Source: Paenibacillus azoreducens
GTDB lineage: Bacteria; Bacillota; Bacilli; Paenibacillales; Paenibacillaceae
Assembly (NCBI RefSeq): GCF_021654775.1
Contig: NZ_AP025343.1
Coordinates: 2,199,501-2,263,500 of the forward strand
DNA: 64,000 nucleotides
Direction of reading: 5' to 3'
Shown here in pieces: positions 26,291-35,043 of the stretch. Under the pieces are notes generated by a model. That model did not search any database, had not been told where the DNA came from, and worked only from the letters and a program-made list of their open reading frames with translations. Made by a program: the position numbers and the translations under genes. Every line of letters begins with the position of its first letter. Positions within the stretch are counted from its first letter, which is position 1.

Positions 26291-28489
26291 ATGAAGAACA
26301 TACGCAGCAGACACCCGTTTCCGGTTTATTTGACGGCAGGAGAATATATGAAGGCGATCGGCACGCAGGATGGATATTTTCCCGACTTCGGACATCATCT
26401 CGCGGGCGAAATGGGCGGCATCTGGCTGCATCCCATCAAGCTGCTGGACGGCTTCTGGCTTCGGATCAAGGATAAGAAACGCGATATTTCCGTATGGGCC
26501 AAAGCCGATGAATTTATCAATTATGCCTGGGGCAGCGAATTCCGCTACGATCATGGACTCGGACATATTCCGGTCTCGATAAGACGGACCCAGTTTGCTC
26601 CGGAGCTGGAAAAAGGCATGGTCGTGAGCTATGAGCTCCACAATTATTCGGACCAGCCGGTTGAACTTGAACTGGAGCTGCTGTGCCGAACCGATCTGCG
26701 CCCCGTATGGTTCTCGGAGGAAATCGGGATTCGGGACGGCGAAGAGGACCGTTTTGAGACGGTATCCGCTTGGGCTGGACTTGCGAAGGACAGTGGAAAC
26801 GACTGGTTCGTTAAATTTGGAGCGGATATGCCTGGCGTAACGGGACAGCGGCTGCGTACGGGCGCCGGGTTGATCGGTCCGGAATGGACGGCGGGAAAAG
26901 GCACGGGGCTGTCCATTACTTCCGAGAAAACACTTGCACCCGGCGAAGTTTACGCATTTCATGCGTATATTGCCGGTTCCTATACTTCCCAAGCGGAATG
27001 TGAGGCAACGTACACCCGTCTTCAAGACCATGAAGAGCTGCTTCGCGACAAAAAGCGGAAATACGAGCAGATCGATGCCGTTTCCCGGTTGGAAGTGGAG
27101 GGCGAAGAACGGCTGAACGATATTTTCAGTTGGGTAAAATGGAATACACAGTGGCTCGTGCAGCGCGTGGATTCGATTGGCCGCGGGCTGACGGCAGGAT
27201 CGCCGCATTATCCGTGGTGGTTTGGCTGCGATAATTCCTATTCGATTCAAGGTTTGATGGCGATCGGGGATTTCGAGCTTGCCAAAGATACGGTGGACAT
27301 TTTGCGCCGCTCGTCCTGGGAAACCAACGGCAACGGACGCATTGTCCATGAGATCACGACGATGGGCGCGGTGGCGAATCCCGGGAACACGCAGGAAACG
27401 GCCCATTTCATTGCAATGATCTGGGAGATGTTCTGCTGGACGGGGGATCTTGCATTTTTGCGGGAAAACTATGAGACATGCGTGAAAGGAATGGATTGGC
27501 TGCTGCAGGAGATGGATCCGGATCAGGATTTATTCCCTTCGGGCTACGGCATCATCGAAATTTCAGGCTTGAACATGGAATTGATCGACTCTGCCGTATA
27601 TACGGCGCAGGCTGCGTGGGCGCTTGCGCAAATGAGCGGTGTTTTATTCGATTTCGGCAATGCAGAAGCGTACCAAGCGCTCGCCGACCGGATGAAAAAC
27701 GCGATCAATGACATGTACTGGTGTGAAAGCGAAGGTCTCTTCGCTGATGCGGTCGCTCCGAAAAAAGATATCGTGCCGAAAGTGGATCATCTGGCTCGCA
27801 TTGCCGAGAAGCATGGCATCTCGGGTTACCGTGAATACTTGGAGGGGCTGCTTGGTTCGGCTGAAGACGAAGAAGCCGACCGCGGCTGGCTGCTCAACAA
27901 AAACTGGGTTATTGTCACCCCGATGGAAACGGGAATTGCCGATCCGGAGAAGGGGCGCCGCGCCTTGGAGCGTATGCGGTCCGGCGAATTTATCGGCGAA
28001 TATGGAACTTATCTGTCCGGATTGTATCAAAGCGAAATCATGACCATTTCCACTGGCGCGCACGCGGTCGCAGAGGCCGTTTATGGCAATCCGAATGCAG
28101 CGCTGGACTTGCTGCAGCGGATGATGAGCACCTTCTCCATGGCTTTGCCGGGTTCCATGAACGAAATGTCCCCGGACTACGGATGCGCGGTCCAGGCCTG
28201 GACGGTATATGCGGTGGCTGTTCCAATCATCCGGCATTTGATCGGGATCAAGCCGCTGGCTCATCTGCGTTCGCTGCATATTAAGCCGCTGCTTCCAGAC
28301 GCCTGGGAAGGCAAGCAAATCACGCTGCGGCAGCTGCGGATCGGGGATACTACCGTGGATATTACGCTTATGTCTAAGCTGGGAACATTGCAAGCGGACA
28401 TCATCAATCCATCCGGCTACAAGGTTATTCTCGAATGGAACGGCGAAACTTATATTTCCGAAGAAAAGCAAATATCGATCACAATGTAA
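26291..28489 (+). CDS. Glycogen-debranching-type (alpha/alpha)6 glycoside hydrolase
   Basis: The 732-residue protein has an N-terminal beta-rich domain (to about residue 270) and a helical barrel resembling the amylo-alpha-1,6-glucosidase/GDB1 group (YPWWFGCDNSYSIQGLMAIG, HEITTMGAVANPGNTQETAH, FPSGYGIIEI). No signal peptide is present, so it acts in the cytoplasm on imported sugar. It could trim branched or longer oligosaccharides for the GH65 phosphorylase. I cannot assign a CAZy family or catalytic residues with certainty. The ATG at 26291 follows GAGGAG. Confidence 0.75.
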   Translation: MKNIRSRHPFPVYLTAGEYMKAIGTQDGYFPDFGHHLAGEMGGIWLHPIKLLDGFWLRIKDKKRDISVWAKADEFINYAWGSEFRYDHGLGHIPVSIRRTQFAPELEKGMVVSYELHNYSDQPVELELELLCRTDLRPVWFSEEIGIRDGEEDRFETVSAWAGLAKDSGNDWFVKFGADMPGVTGQRLRTGAGLIGPEWTAGKGTGLSITSEKTLAPGEVYAFHAYIAGSYTSQAECEATYTRLQDHEELLRDKKRKYEQIDAVSRLEVEGEERLNDIFSWVKWNTQWLVQRVDSIGRGLTAGSPHYPWWFGCDNSYSIQGLMAIGDFELAKDTVDILRRSSWETNGNGRIVHEITTMGAVANPGNTQETAHFIAMIWEMFCWTGDLAFLRENYETCVKGMDWLLQEMDPDQDLFPSGYGIIEISGLNMELIDSAVYTAQAAWALAQMSGVLFDFGNAEAYQALADRMKNAINDMYWCESEGLFADAVAPKKDIVPKVDHLARIAEKHGISGYREYLEGLLGSAEDEEADRGWLLNKNWVIVTPMETGIADPEKGRRALERMRSGEFIGEYGTYLSGLYQSEIMTISTGAHAVAEAVYGNPNAALDLLQRMMSTFSMALPGSMNEMSPDYGCAVQAWTVYAVAVPIIRHLIGIKPLAHLRSLHIKPLLPDAWEGKQITLRQLRIGDTTVDITLMSKLGTLQADIINPSGYKVILEWNGETYISEEKQISITM

Positions 28490-28517
28490 TACCATATAAG
28501 AGCGCGTAAGAGCGCGA

Positions 28518-28686
28518 GTTCAAAAAGGCCGGTTTTCAGCACCGAGAAGGTTGGATGAAGCTAGGGACGAAAGGAGCGGAGCGTACGTAGTGGGTACGTG
28601 AGCACCGGAAGGCCCGGCTGAATTCAAGATTCGATGCCGACCCCGCTTCCTGATTCACTTCGTGATCAAAAGCGGACTTTTTGAAC
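28518..28686 (+). repeat. Repeat family C, full-length copy (C1)
   Basis: Perfect 10-bp terminal inverted repeats, GTTCAAAAAG (28518-28527) and CTTTTTGAAC (28677-28686), bound a 169-bp structured unit. Internal pairings include GTACGTAGTGGGTACGTGAGC and GGCCCGGC. It lies between the hydrolase gene and pgmB, inside the operon. Confidence 0.85.
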
Positions 28687-28727
28687 AACCTATAAAATGA
28701 CGGATAGGCAATCAGGAGGGCGTGACC

Positions 28728-29396
28728 ATGAAATTACAGGCCGTATTATTTGACCTGGACGGGGTCATTACAGATACAGCAAAATATCATTTTACAGCAT
28801 GGAAACAGATGGCGGAGCGAATCGGCATCGAGATCGACAGCGAATTTAACGAGTCGCTGAAAGGGATTGAGCGGATGCAATCGCTGGAACGTATTTTGAT
28901 TCATGGGCAGCAGGAACATAAGTATACGCAGGAGGAAAAAGAGCGTCTTGCTCAGCAAAAAAATGATGAGTATGTCGCTTTGCTGGCCAGCTTGACTCCG
29001 GAAGATACCTATCCAGGGATCAAGGAATTGCTGCAGCAGCTTCGGGATAATGGAATTCCGGCAGTTATTGCTTCAGCCAGCAAAAATGCGCCGCTGATCC
29101 TGGATGCTCTTCAGCTGAGGGACTATTTCCATGCCATTGTAGATCCAAGCGGCATTCCAGGGAAACCGCAGCCGGATATTTTCCTGAAGGCAGCGGAGCA
29201 GGCAGGGGCGGACCCGTCATGCTGCATCGGCGTCGAGGATTCCCAAGCAGGCATCGAAGCGATCAGAGCTGCAGGCATGTATGCGGTGGGTATCGGTGAA
29301 GAGAATATCCTCGGACCTTTCGGAGCGGATATCGTATATGCATCGACCCGGGAGCTCTCACTGCAAAAGCTGCTTGCGGCAGCAAATCTCGAATAG
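28728..29396 (+). CDS. pgmB: Beta-phosphoglucomutase
   Basis: The 222-residue HAD-superfamily enzyme converts beta-glucose 1-phosphate to glucose 6-phosphate, completing the pathway begun by the GH65 phosphorylase. The nucleophile is Asp9 and the acid/base Asp11 in FDLDGVITDT. The cap motif KGIERMQSLERIL, the SASKNAP loop and EDSQAGIEAIRAAG are all typical. The ATG at 28728 follows AGGAGGG; a GTG at 28722 is too close. It is the last gene of the operon and is separated from the preceding gene by repeat C1. Confidence 0.93.
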   Translation: MKLQAVLFDLDGVITDTAKYHFTAWKQMAERIGIEIDSEFNESLKGIERMQSLERILIHGQQEHKYTQEEKERLAQQKNDEYVALLASLTPEDTYPGIKELLQQLRDNGIPAVIASASKNAPLILDALQLRDYFHAIVDPSGIPGKPQPDIFLKAAEQAGADPSCCIGVEDSQAGIEAIRAAGMYAVGIGEENILGPFGADIVYASTRELSLQKLLAAANLE

Positions 29397-29420
29397 ATGT
29401 AAGGAAACAGACAAAAAAAT

Positions 29421-29463
29421 GCACGAAGGCAGCCCAGGGTATGAGACCCTGGGCTGCTTTATA
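29421..29463 (+). terminator. Terminator downstream of pgmB
   Basis: The perfect 12-bp stem GCAGCCCAGGGT / ACCCTGGGCTGC has a 5-nt loop (29429-29457) followed by TTTAT. Confidence 0.88.
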
Positions 29464-29472
29464 GTTAAGATA

Positions 29473-29539
29473 TGGGGTCCCCGCAAAGTAATCGGAATAG
29501 GCTTCGAAGGTCACACGTCACTTTGTGGGGGTATATTTG
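29473..29539 (+). repeat. Repeat family A, short copy, overlapping a gene end
   Basis: GGGGTCCCCGCAAAGTA and ACTTTGTGGGGGTATATTT enclose the second sequence subtype (AATCGGAATAGGCTTCGAAG). The end of the minus-strand regulator gene (stop at 29511) lies inside this repeat. Confidence 0.82.
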
Positions 29540-31073
29540 TGGGGTTATTCAACGCCTTTTCCCGGTATTCCATGGGGGAGATTCCCTCCAGATCGCGGAA
29601 GACCCGGTTAAACTGTTTGACGTTTTCGAATCCGACCTGCTCCGCAATTTCGTATACCTTTCCATGAGTTCTTTTCAGCAGATCTTTTGCTTTTTCGATC
29701 CGTACCTTTTTTAGATAGGGAACAAAGCTCATCCCGGTAAAATGTTTAAAGGATTCACTGAAATAAGAATAATTCAGCGAGACATAATTGGATACGGTCG
29801 CCATGTTGAGCGGTTTGTCGTAATTCCGCCGGATATAATCGATGGCTGCTTTCATCTCCGCATGCCCGACATGCGCATCTTTAATATCATTAATGTAGCT
29901 GTCCAGCCGCAGCAGCAGGTCTTCCGCAGCATGGATATAGCCGCTTAGCGTTTCGCTGTGGTATAGATAACCTACTTTTTTGTAGCTTTTCAAAATTTCA
30001 ACCGATGCTTCCCCATAGCTTGCAAATACCTGGTCAAATACAAGTTCATTCAATAAGCGGCTGAGCTGTTCGAGATACGAGATATCATAACGTTTGATTT
30101 CCTGCACGTCCATGATCCCATGCAGCACATCCGCGATCTCCTGCTTTTTTCCTGTTCCCAACAGATTGGCCAGCTTGCGGAATTTTTCTTCCGGATAGTC
30201 CTGTGGCGCGAAGAGACGGTTGACATCTTCATAATAAAAGAGGGCGCCGTTCTGATTGATATTTAGCATTTTATATTTCAGAGCTTGTTTTCCCTGAATG
30301 TAGCTGGTTTTAACTTGTTCGGGCCCTACCGCATTCGCGCTGACGCCAATCCAGACCGCCAGCCTCTTGTCATGCAGCAGCCGGGTGAAAGCGGCCTTGG
30401 CTGGCTCATCCGAAGCAATGACGACCACGTTTTTATCTTTATCTTCAAAGCAGACGCAGGCATCACCCGAAAAAGCATCAGCCCACAGCTTTTTCAAAAC
30501 CTCATTTTGCGAGCGTGAGGTTTGCATCACGCCGCAGACATAGGATTGATTCAAGAGATGAAGGCCAGCCTTGGCGCACCGCTGCTCCATTTCGGGTTTC
30601 GAAATATCCGGATGGAGGAAAATATAATTTAACTGGTCGGCTGCGTGTTCTTCGCGGTATTTGACCAGTTCTTCGAGATTGCGGTTCATCTCATGCTCCT
30701 GCTTCAGATCGTTTGTTGTCCGCTCCAAGGCTTGGTACAGCTCCTCGCGCACGATCGGCTTCAGTAGATATTCCCTGACTTTATACGATATCGCCTCTTT
30801 AGCGTATTGAAAATCATCATAGCCGCTGAGGATCACGAAAGCCGGAGGAAGGGGATCTCGGCTGAGCTCCTGAATAAGCTCCAGACCATCCATGCCGGGC
30901 ATACGTATATCCGTTATGAGCATATCGGCTTTTTCATCGCGGTACAGCTCCAAGGCCTCCGCTCCTCCTGCGGCTAGCCGGATGCTGTACATGAAAGGAT
31001 ACTCTCTTTCGATCATGGCTTTTAAACCGGCCCTTATGTTACGTTCGTCATCCACGATTAAAAGTTTGTACAT
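29511..31073 (-). CDS. Response regulator, YesN type (REC + AraC HTH)
   Basis: The 520-residue regulator has a receiver domain (LLIVDDE, phospho-acceptor Asp55 in MLITDIRMPG, Lys in YLLKP) and a C-terminal AraC-type HTH (KVYEIAEQVGFENVKQFNRV). The natural HTH end is near GISPMEYREKAL; the last ten or so residues (NNPTNIPPQSDV) are encoded by repeat family A. I chose ATG at 31073, two bases after the kinase stop, with GGAGG upstream. It presumably controls the LplBC-type operon upstream. Confidence 0.88.
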   Translation of the reverse strand: MYKLLIVDDERNIRAGLKAMIEREYPFMYSIRLAAGGAEALELYRDEKADMLITDIRMPGMDGLELIQELSRDPLPPAFVILSGYDDFQYAKEAISYKVREYLLKPIVREELYQALERTTNDLKQEHEMNRNLEELVKYREEHAADQLNYIFLHPDISKPEMEQRCAKAGLHLLNQSYVCGVMQTSRSQNEVLKKLWADAFSGDACVCFEDKDKNVVVIASDEPAKAAFTRLLHDKRLAVWIGVSANAVGPEQVKTSYIQGKQALKYKMLNINQNGALFYYEDVNRLFAPQDYPEEKFRKLANLLGTGKKQEIADVLHGIMDVQEIKRYDISYLEQLSRLLNELVFDQVFASYGEASVEILKSYKKVGYLYHSETLSGYIHAAEDLLLRLDSYINDIKDAHVGHAEMKAAIDYIRRNYDKPLNMATVSNYVSLNYSYFSESFKHFTGMSFVPYLKKVRIEKAKDLLKRTHGKVYEIAEQVGFENVKQFNRVFRDLEGISPMEYREKALNNPTNIPPQSDV

Positions 31074-31074
31074 A

Positions 31075-32985
31075 TCAGGATTCGCCTCCATTGAAGTTGT
31101 GACGAGGGATTTTCATCAAAACCCGGGTGTATATTCCTTCTTCGCTTTCAACCCATAAGCCGTATTCATGACCGTAAAACAGCTGCAGCCGCTGGTGAAC
31201 ATTGCGCAGGCCGATGCCGCTGCCCTTTCGTTCTCCATGAGCGAGACCGTCGGTGACGGCAGTTAGAACAAGCGGAGGGCCTTCGTGTTCCAAACAGCGG
31301 ATCTTGCGGTTCAACTCCACTGTTTTTTCGGCGGACATTCCTGTTCCGTCATCTTCAATGACGATAATCTGCGCCCGGTTTTCAGTGAAGGTTTTTAACG
31401 AGATATTCAAATCGGAGTTTTCCGAATTGCCGCTGCGCAGTCCATGTTTAACGGCGTTTTCGATGATGGGCTGCAGGGACATTTTCAGCACCTCAAGTTC
31501 ATACTCCGGCTCTCCCAGCTGCATACGGAAATGAATTCTTTGTTCAAAACGCAGGTTCATCAATGCGAGATAATGGCGGATATGATTGATTTCCTCGCGC
31601 AAACGGACAAATTCGCCGCTCCATCTCAGGTTGTAACGCATCATGCTTCCCAGCGAGGTCAAGGCATCGGAGATAGGCCGCTGATTTTCCACTTCAGCCA
31701 GCATTTTGATGTTTTCCAGCGTATTGTACAGAAAGTGCGAATCGATCTGGTTTTTCAGCGTTTTCAGCTCGGCTTCCTTGGTAGCAGCCTGTTTGTTGAC
31801 CGCATCGGCGATGAGCTCATTGATTTTGTTGATCATTTTACGGAAATGATGGGTAAGTTCCCCGACCTCGCTGCCGCCGCCAACCGGGAGCTGGATATTG
31901 AAATCTCCGAGGCGGATTTTTTTCATCGACAGCGTCAGCTGCCGCAGTTTTTTCAAGATAAGCGAATTGAGAAAAAAGGTAGAGACGGACAAAATGGCAA
32001 TCAGCACTACATTCACCATCAGAATGTTATTGCGCGTTTTGTTTAGCTCGGCCAGCACGGCCTGCATGGAAGTGATCTGCACAATGTAGGCCCGGATGCT
32101 GTCTATGTACGTATACACGATAAGATAAGGTTTGCCGGATAGGTTCAAGTTAAAATGAACGAATGTGTTTTCAACCGTATGATGAAGCTTATCGCCTAAC
32201 CTCGCTTCCGCAAGCTGGACGTTGGAGAGCAGGGGGGCTTTATCGGGATAGTGCATCCGTCCGTTGTCATTTATAATAAGCATTTGCGATTGCCCGGTGT
32301 CGTTGATTTTGAAGGTGCTGGGAAAAAAGCTGGTTAGCAGCATATCGACTTGGATCAGGCCAATATGTTTGCCTTTTGGATATTCGATTTCGCGAAGCAG
32401 GGACATTTTCTGGCGGAACTCTTTTTCATCCCGAACAAGATTATGGATCGGCTCTTTGTCACGTTCCGATATCTGCCATAAGCCCGCACCGTTCATGCGG
32501 TCGAGCTTCTCGTACCAGGCCTCGTCCCGCACCCTGTTTTCCTTCAGGAAAACGGGCCAGATTTCGCTGAGGAATGGATTGTCCGAGAATATGCGGATAT
32601 GCTCGAGATCCGGGTTATTGAACTGAAGGCGCAATATGCTGTTAACGGTGCTGTTGCTGAAATCGATCAGCTCAGCCGTGTCCGTTTCATCCGCACGGTC
32701 GAGATAATACATGACTTCACGGTCGGAGAGGGTCAGCTGCACAGCACGCTCCATCGTTTCCATATTGTTTTTGATGTTGTTTTTTTCGATTTCGATCGAA
32801 TTTTCGCTTTTACGGATGATGTCTTTGGTGAAACTTTCGTTCAGCTGCCTGAAAATGATTAATGAGAACACGATGCTCGGGATCAAAATGATGATGATAT
32901 AAGAGAAAAACAGACGCTGCTGCAGCGAATAATTCTCCAGTTTGCGAATGAAAAGCCGTATCCATCCGCGTAAGCGTTCGTACAT
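31075..32985 (-). CDS. Sensor histidine kinase, YesM type
   Basis: The 636-residue membrane kinase has a first helix near 26-46, an extracellular sensor region, a second helix near 295-315, HAMP, a His_kinase domain (SHFLYNTLENIKML) and an ATPase domain (NAVKHGLR, EDDGTGM, GSGIGLRNVHQRLQLFYG). The usual NPHFLYN motif reads DSHFLYN here, but the phosphoacceptor His is retained. The start is uncertain: ATG at 32985 or 33021, neither with a good ribosome binding site. It pairs with the regulator encoded 2 nt downstream. Confidence 0.85.
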   Translation of the reverse strand: MYERLRGWIRLFIRKLENYSLQQRLFFSYIIIILIPSIVFSLIIFRQLNESFTKDIIRKSENSIEIEKNNIKNNMETMERAVQLTLSDREVMYYLDRADETDTAELIDFSNSTVNSILRLQFNNPDLEHIRIFSDNPFLSEIWPVFLKENRVRDEAWYEKLDRMNGAGLWQISERDKEPIHNLVRDEKEFRQKMSLLREIEYPKGKHIGLIQVDMLLTSFFPSTFKINDTGQSQMLIINDNGRMHYPDKAPLLSNVQLAEARLGDKLHHTVENTFVHFNLNLSGKPYLIVYTYIDSIRAYIVQITSMQAVLAELNKTRNNILMVNVVLIAILSVSTFFLNSLILKKLRQLTLSMKKIRLGDFNIQLPVGGGSEVGELTHHFRKMINKINELIADAVNKQAATKEAELKTLKNQIDSHFLYNTLENIKMLAEVENQRPISDALTSLGSMMRYNLRWSGEFVRLREEINHIRHYLALMNLRFEQRIHFRMQLGEPEYELEVLKMSLQPIIENAVKHGLRSGNSENSDLNISLKTFTENRAQIIVIEDDGTGMSAEKTVELNRKIRCLEHEGPPLVLTAVTDGLAHGERKGSGIGLRNVHQRLQLFYGHEYGLWVESEEGIYTRVLMKIPRHNFNGGES

Positions 32986-33038
32986 TGGAATCACATCCGG
33001 TTTGTTTTTGCCATGCGGCATGATCTAAAGATGAAAAT

Positions 33039-33074
33039 CCAAAAAGCCCGCGCAAAAATGGGGCTTTTTGGATG
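33039..33074 (-). terminator. Terminator after the Lpl-type binding-protein gene
   Basis: CCAAAAAGCCC pairs with GGGCTTTTTGG, followed on the minus strand by a T-rich tract. Read-through is needed if the kinase and regulator genes share the operon promoter. Confidence 0.75.
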
Positions 33075-33110
33075 GTTCACTGCTATTTATTTCAGGATTT
33101 TTGCAAATCT

Positions 33111-34793
33111 TTATTTCAGAAACTCTGCAAGCTTTTTCACATTGTCTTCGAATTTGGCCTGTTTATATGCCTCGACCTTGTTGAAACCGGCTTTGTCCCG
33201 CTTCTCGAGGAACTCGTTCCAGATCTTGTCGAATTCTTCGTCCGATTTGCTGATTAGGAGCTTCGGCAGCGTTTTGCCCCAAGTTTGCGCAATCTTGGTG
33301 CTGGCGATGCCTTCTGCCGAGTTGCCTGTCGGATTGATGTTGTCGTATTGCGAGAAGCTTGTGGTTTTGCCTTTGGTCCAATCTTCCATTTGCTTGAAAG
33401 GTTCGACGCTAGGCGGCTGCCATTGCAGGATCATGTTGGTGTCCTGCATCATCCAGAAGGTGAGGGAAGAGCCGTATTTTTTATCGAACGCGGAACGGTC
33501 CTTGTTCAGCAGCTCCAGCACTTCCGGTTTGAATTGGTCTTTGCCGTCAATCGTATCATAACTTACGCCTTTTTCGCCGAGGTAAAGATCCTTTTGACCT
33601 TCTTCGCTGATGAGGTATTCAAGGAACCGGATGGCTCTGGCTTTGTCTTTGACCTTTTTGGAGATCAGCGTTACTGTCCAGCCGGAGATGCCCGGTCCGG
33701 CGAGCGTCGGCGGGTCCAGCTTCGAGTTGGCGGGGCCGTCAACCGCGATATATACGGAATTCGGATCTTTGGCATACAGTGCATTCTCTTGGGCCGTCAG
33801 GTCGCTGCGCTGATACAGCATGGCGAAATAACGACCTTGGGCGATTTTCTCTTCCATCTGCGGCCGTTTGTCGATGAAGACGTCTTTGGCCAGCAGCCCT
33901 TGCTCATTCGCCTGACGGAAGGTTTTCAGCCAGCGAATATATTCGGGATCGGTTTGGCGGTCATATAGTTTCCCGTCTTTTTCATACGGAATCGCCAAGT
34001 AGTTCTGCAGGTAGCCTTCAAGGCTGCCGTTGCCTACATCATTAAACTCGGTCAAGCCAAACGGGATCAGTGGTTGTCCTTCCACTTGAGGGAATTTCTC
34101 CTTGGCCATTTTGAGCGCATTCAGGAAACCTTCGGGGGTGCGCATATCCGGCTTGCCCAGCGCTTCATACATGTCTTTGCGGACAAGGAACGTCTGGTTG
34201 GAAACATAATCCCGCGAATATTTCTCAAAATCTTTCGGCGAAGAAGAGGAGTTCGGATACACATACGTGTTGCCGTCATCCTGTTTGTACCAAGCCAGCT
34301 TGGCCGGATCGGCCACTTTCATAAAATAAGGATCATATTCCTCCGCAAGTTTGTTCAGCGGCAGTACCAGATCGCCTTCGATCATGGATTTCACGCCGTC
34401 TTCCCACCAACCCAGCGTAATGAAATCCGGGAGGCTTCCGGAAGCGATCATCGTGTTCAGCTTTTCGTTCTCATTGCCTGCCGGCACGATGAAGTTGAGG
34501 CTGACGCCGGTTTTTTTCGTGACGTATTGGGAGGTCGGATCCACGCCCCATTTGTTCGCGAACCAGGAGAAATTCAAATACCAGTCGAACGTGATCGGCG
34601 AAGTGTCGAGTTTCCAGCCGGGTTCATCGGCGGATGCCGTTTTCGTTTCCGGGGAAGATTCGGTCTTGTTCCCTGGCTGCTCTGCCGATTTGGGTTCGTC
34701 CTTGCCGGATGAGCCGCCGCATGCGGCGAGCGAGAGCATCAGCGTAAAAGCCACGAGCAGCAGGCTGCTCTTGCGAAATGCGTTTTTTCTCAT
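33111..34793 (-). CDS. Extracellular solute-binding lipoprotein (LipO/YtcQ type)
   Basis: The 560-residue lipoprotein has lipobox SLAAC at about residue 19-23 and a long type I binding fold (FDWYLNFSWFANKWGVDPTS, TLGWWEDGVKSMIEGDLV). Its length is typical of binding proteins that partner LplB/LplC permeases in Paenibacillus, where complex polysaccharide fragments are common ligands. The ATG at 34793 has GAGGGG upstream. It is separated from the permease genes by the compound repeat at 34867-35035. The ligand is unknown. Confidence 0.9.
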   Translation of the reverse strand: MRKNAFRKSSLLLVAFTLMLSLAACGGSSGKDEPKSAEQPGNKTESSPETKTASADEPGWKLDTSPITFDWYLNFSWFANKWGVDPTSQYVTKKTGVSLNFIVPAGNENEKLNTMIASGSLPDFITLGWWEDGVKSMIEGDLVLPLNKLAEEYDPYFMKVADPAKLAWYKQDDGNTYVYPNSSSSPKDFEKYSRDYVSNQTFLVRKDMYEALGKPDMRTPEGFLNALKMAKEKFPQVEGQPLIPFGLTEFNDVGNGSLEGYLQNYLAIPYEKDGKLYDRQTDPEYIRWLKTFRQANEQGLLAKDVFIDKRPQMEEKIAQGRYFAMLYQRSDLTAQENALYAKDPNSVYIAVDGPANSKLDPPTLAGPGISGWTVTLISKKVKDKARAIRFLEYLISEEGQKDLYLGEKGVSYDTIDGKDQFKPEVLELLNKDRSAFDKKYGSSLTFWMMQDTNMILQWQPPSVEPFKQMEDWTKGKTTSFSQYDNINPTGNSAEGIASTKIAQTWGKTLPKLLISKSDEEFDKIWNEFLEKRDKAGFNKVEAYKQAKFEDNVKKLAEFLK

Positions 34794-34866
34794 CAAATTT
34801 ACCCCTCTCGTTATATTTTGGTGAAGCATGTGTTGCCGATTAGAAAAAAGCTTCCTATTAGTGCGT

Positions 34867-35035
34867 GTTCAAAAAGGTGCTTCCTGATTCACTTCGTGTT
34901 AGATATAGAATTTATAAATTATCAGCTGCGCTGATGAAATTCTATATCGCAAGAAAAACATCTGCTAAAAGCGGTCTGGCTTCATAGAAAGTACGTCGAT
35001 AGATGTTTTTCTTATCAAAAGCGGACTTTTTGAAC
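34867..35035 (+). repeat. Repeat family C, internally deleted copy carrying a family B insertion (C2)
   Basis: Ends GTTCAAAAAG (34867-34876) and CTTTTTGAAC (35026-35035) match C1. Compared with C1, about 115 bp are missing after the left end. A B unit of about 116 bp (34899-35014) lies at the point where C1 reads CTTCGTGATCAAAAG. It is located between permease and binding-protein genes of one operon. Confidence 0.85.
34899..35014 (+). repeat. Repeat family B copy nested in C2 (B4)
   Basis: An inverted repeat GATATAGAATTT / AAATTCTATATC comes first. It is followed by a B hairpin with perfect 11-bp ends, GAAAAACATCT and AGATGTTTTTC. The layout is the same as at 5596-5706. Confidence 0.82.
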
Positions 35036-35043
35036 AACCTCTA

